23,786 nt of DNA from an uncultured Peptococcaceae bacterium (lineage in GTDB: Bacteria > Bacillota > Peptococcia > Peptococcales > Peptococcaceae). The position numbers and the translations under genes were made by a program. Where the stretch lies: positions 1 through 23,786 of the forward strand of contig USCP01000006.1 of assembly GCA_900553245.1 (NCBI GenBank), written 5' to 3'. The notes under the pieces were generated by a model. That model was given only the letters and a program-made list of their open reading frames with translations, ran no database searches and was not told where the DNA came from. Below are positions 22,165 to 23,786 of the stretch, one piece after another. The first letter of the stretch is position 1, and every line of letters begins with the position of its first letter.

Positions 22165-22193
22165 TTGGTTTCCATAGAAATGTTGAGTATAAT
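22165..22193 (+). promoter_or_regulatory. Promoter of the ECF transporter operon
   Basis: TTGGTT (22165-22170), a 17-bp spacer and a consensus TATAAT (22188-22193), immediately after the ribosomal terminator. It gives a leader of about 40 nt before ecfA1. Confidence 0.75.
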
Positions 22194-22239
22194 AAGAGAG
22201 TGTCATTTTTACTACGAATGAATAAAGGAGGACTGTTAC

Positions 22240-23064
22240 GTGATTGAAATCAATGATCTGGTACACGTATATCATCCTGGGACCGAATTGGAAGTGTTGG
22301 CCCTGGATCACGTTAGTCTGCGTATAAATGATGGCGAGCACGTTGCAGTGCTCGGTAGAAACGGTTGTGGCAAGTCAACGCTGGCAAAGCATTTAAACGG
22401 CTTGTTGTTACCTTCTGAAGGCAACGTCATTGTTGACGGTTACGATACCCTTGATGAGAACAATGCCCTAATCATTCCGCAATGCGTTGGGATGGTGTTT
22501 CAAAATCCTGATAACCAGCTTGTGGCTACTACTGTATTGGAAGAGGTTGCCTTTGGACCGGAAAATCTCGGCCTGCCACGCGAAACAATTTTAGAGCGTG
22601 TGGATGAAGCCCTTAAGATGGTGCAAATGGAAGATTTTCGTGAAGCAATGCCGCATCATTTGAGTGGCGGTCAGAAACAACGTATCGCTATTGCCGGCAT
22701 TATCGCTATGCGCACTCATACCATTGTCTTTGATGAACCTACGGCCATGCTGGATCCAGATGGACGCAGTGAGGTTATTCGTACGATGCTGCGTCTTAAT
22801 AAGGAAGAGGGGCTTACCATTGTTAATATTACCCACTTTATGGAAGAAGCGGTTTTGGCGGATCGTGTCGTGGTGATGGATAATGGGAGGGTTGTGATGG
22901 AAGGCACACCGCGTGAAATTTTCACACATGTGGATGAATTGCGTGCCCTTCATCTGGATGTTCCTGCGATGACGGAAATTGCCGGTCGTTTGCATGAGAA
23001 ATATCCACAAATCCCACAGGATATTTTAACGATAGATGAAATGGTGGATGTATTATGTCACTAG
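22240..23064 (+). CDS. ecfA1: Energy-coupling factor transporter ATPase EcfA1, GTG start
   Basis: A 274-aa ABC ATPase of the ECF (vitamin and metal uptake) transporter module. Walker A GRNGCGKS (39-46), Q-loop Q88, signature LSGGQ (141-145), Walker B ending FDEP (164-167) and switch H199 are all intact. In the module two ATPases pair with EcfT and exchangeable substrate-binding S components. GTG start with AAAGGAGGA upstream. Position after rplQ and before a second ATPase is the usual arrangement in Bacillota. Confidence 0.93.
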   Translation: MIEINDLVHVYHPGTELEVLALDHVSLRINDGEHVAVLGRNGCGKSTLAKHLNGLLLPSEGNVIVDGYDTLDENNALIIPQCVGMVFQNPDNQLVATTVLEEVAFGPENLGLPRETILERVDEALKMVQMEDFREAMPHHLSGGQKQRIAIAGIIAMRTHTIVFDEPTAMLDPDGRSEVIRTMLRLNKEEGLTIVNITHFMEEAVLADRVVVMDNGRVVMEGTPREIFTHVDELRALHLDVPAMTEIAGRLHEKYPQIPQDILTIDEMVDVLCH

Positions 23065-23786
23065 AATTAGAACATGTTTTTTATACTTATGGCGCAGGTG
23101 GACCGGAGGAAAGCCATGCCATTAAGGATGTAAGCCTTCAAGTGCCGGATCATAGCTTTGTTGGCCTGGTGGGCCATACAGGGTCCGGTAAATCCACCCT
23201 TGTACAACTTATGAACGGACTTTTAAAACCAACGAGTGGTCGCGTCATGGTGGATGGTTTTGACCTTTCCAATAAGAGTAAGGAAGTTCGTGAACGTCGT
23301 AAACAGGTTGGTTTGGTTTTTCAATATCCGGAATACCAACTTTTTGAAGAAACCATTGCGAAAGACATCGCCTTTGGTCCGAAAAATCAGGGGCTTAATG
23401 AGGATGAACAGATTGAACGTGTCAAGGAAGCAATGGCCTTGGTTGAAATGGACTATGATACCTGGAAGGACCGGTCGCCCTTTGATTTGAGCGGCGGTCA
23501 AAAGCGTCGTGTGGCCATCGCAGGTGTGGTTGCTATGAGACCGCGTTATTTGATTTTAGACGAACCAACGGCGGGGTTAGACCCATTGGGGCGTGACCGT
23601 ATTTTAGAGGCAATTTACAGACTCTATCAAAACAGTGACATGAGCATCATTTTAGTAAGCCATAGTATGGATGATGTGGCACGCTTTGCTGATTATATGG
23701 TCGTGATGAACCATGGAGAAAAGGTTATTGAAGGTCACACCGCCGATGTTTTTGATCAGGCTGATTTGTTAGAAAGTATTCATTTG
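23055..23786 (+). CDS. ecfA2: Energy-coupling factor transporter ATPase EcfA2, truncated by the window end
   Basis: The first 244 residues of a second ABC ATPase; the gene continues past the window. Walker A GHTGSGKS (40-47), the Q-loop FQYPEYQLFEE, signature LSGGQ, Walker B LILDEPTAGLDP and the switch VSHSMDD are present. The GHTGSGKS form and the Tyr-containing Q-loop are typical of EcfA2 rather than EcfA1. It starts at the ATG at 23055, overlapping the end of ecfA1 by 10 bases in another frame, so the two are translationally coupled. ecfT is expected next but is outside the window. Confidence 0.92.
   Translation, partial: MSLELEHVFYTYGAGGPEESHAIKDVSLQVPDHSFVGLVGHTGSGKSTLVQLMNGLLKPTSGRVMVDGFDLSNKSKEVRERRKQVGLVFQYPEYQLFEETIAKDIAFGPKNQGLNEDEQIERVKEAMALVEMDYDTWKDRSPFDLSGGQKRRVAIAGVVAMRPRYLILDEPTAGLDPLGRDRILEAIYRLYQNSDMSIILVSHSMDDVARFADYMVVMNHGEKVIEGHTADVFDQADLLESIHL

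Overview
The window looks like chromosomal DNA from a Gram-positive-type bacterium of the Bacillota, probably a clostridial or Negativicutes-like lineage. The reasons are the gene order (S10, spc and alpha ribosomal clusters fused, adk-map-infA-rpmJ inside, rplQ followed by ecfA1-ecfA2), the short zinc-type S14, the Cys3-Asp zinc LID of adenylate kinase numbered exactly as in Bacillus subtilis, and an AgrA/AgrC-type regulator pair. I cannot name a genus from sequence alone.

Layout. Positions 1-7100 are a variable, mostly cell-surface region, all on the + strand. It holds a beta-lactamase-fold serine hydrolase whose 5' end looks broken (53-847); a LytTR response regulator and GHKL sensor kinase (1054-3065); a secreted protein with a copper-amine-oxidase N-terminal-like (stalk) domain behind a near-consensus promoter (3365-4291); a membrane-associated family 2 glycosyltransferase (4499-5431); and a second beta-lactamase-fold protein with cell-wall-binding-type repeats whose catalytic Ser is Cys (5698-6870). 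Hairpin terminators separate most of these units.

Positions 7113-22163 read as one long ribosomal transcription unit: promoter with curved-DNA-type A-tracts, a structured leader of about 120 nt, then rpsJ-rplC-rplD-rplW-rplB-rpsS-rplV-rpsC-rplP-rpmC-rpsQ-rplN-rplX-rplE-rpsN-rpsH-rplF-rplR-rpsE-rpmD-rplO-secY-adk-map-infA-rpmJ-rpsM-rpsK-rpsD-rpoA-rplQ and a strong terminator. Gaps are at most 51 nt, several genes overlap, and I see no internal terminator. It couples ribosome assembly, protein export, nascent-chain processing, translation initiation and RNA polymerase alpha supply. A new promoter at 22165-22193 then starts an energy-coupling-factor transporter operon (ecfA1, and ecfA2 running off the window end).

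The most unusual points are the apparent ATT start codon of infA, the Ser-to-Cys change in the second beta-lactamase-fold protein, the structured rpsJ leader behind helically phased A-tracts, and GTTATG repeats resembling LytTR-regulator boxes beyond the kinase gene. I did not find a clearly novel multi-gene system. Most of the window is conserved housekeeping sequence.
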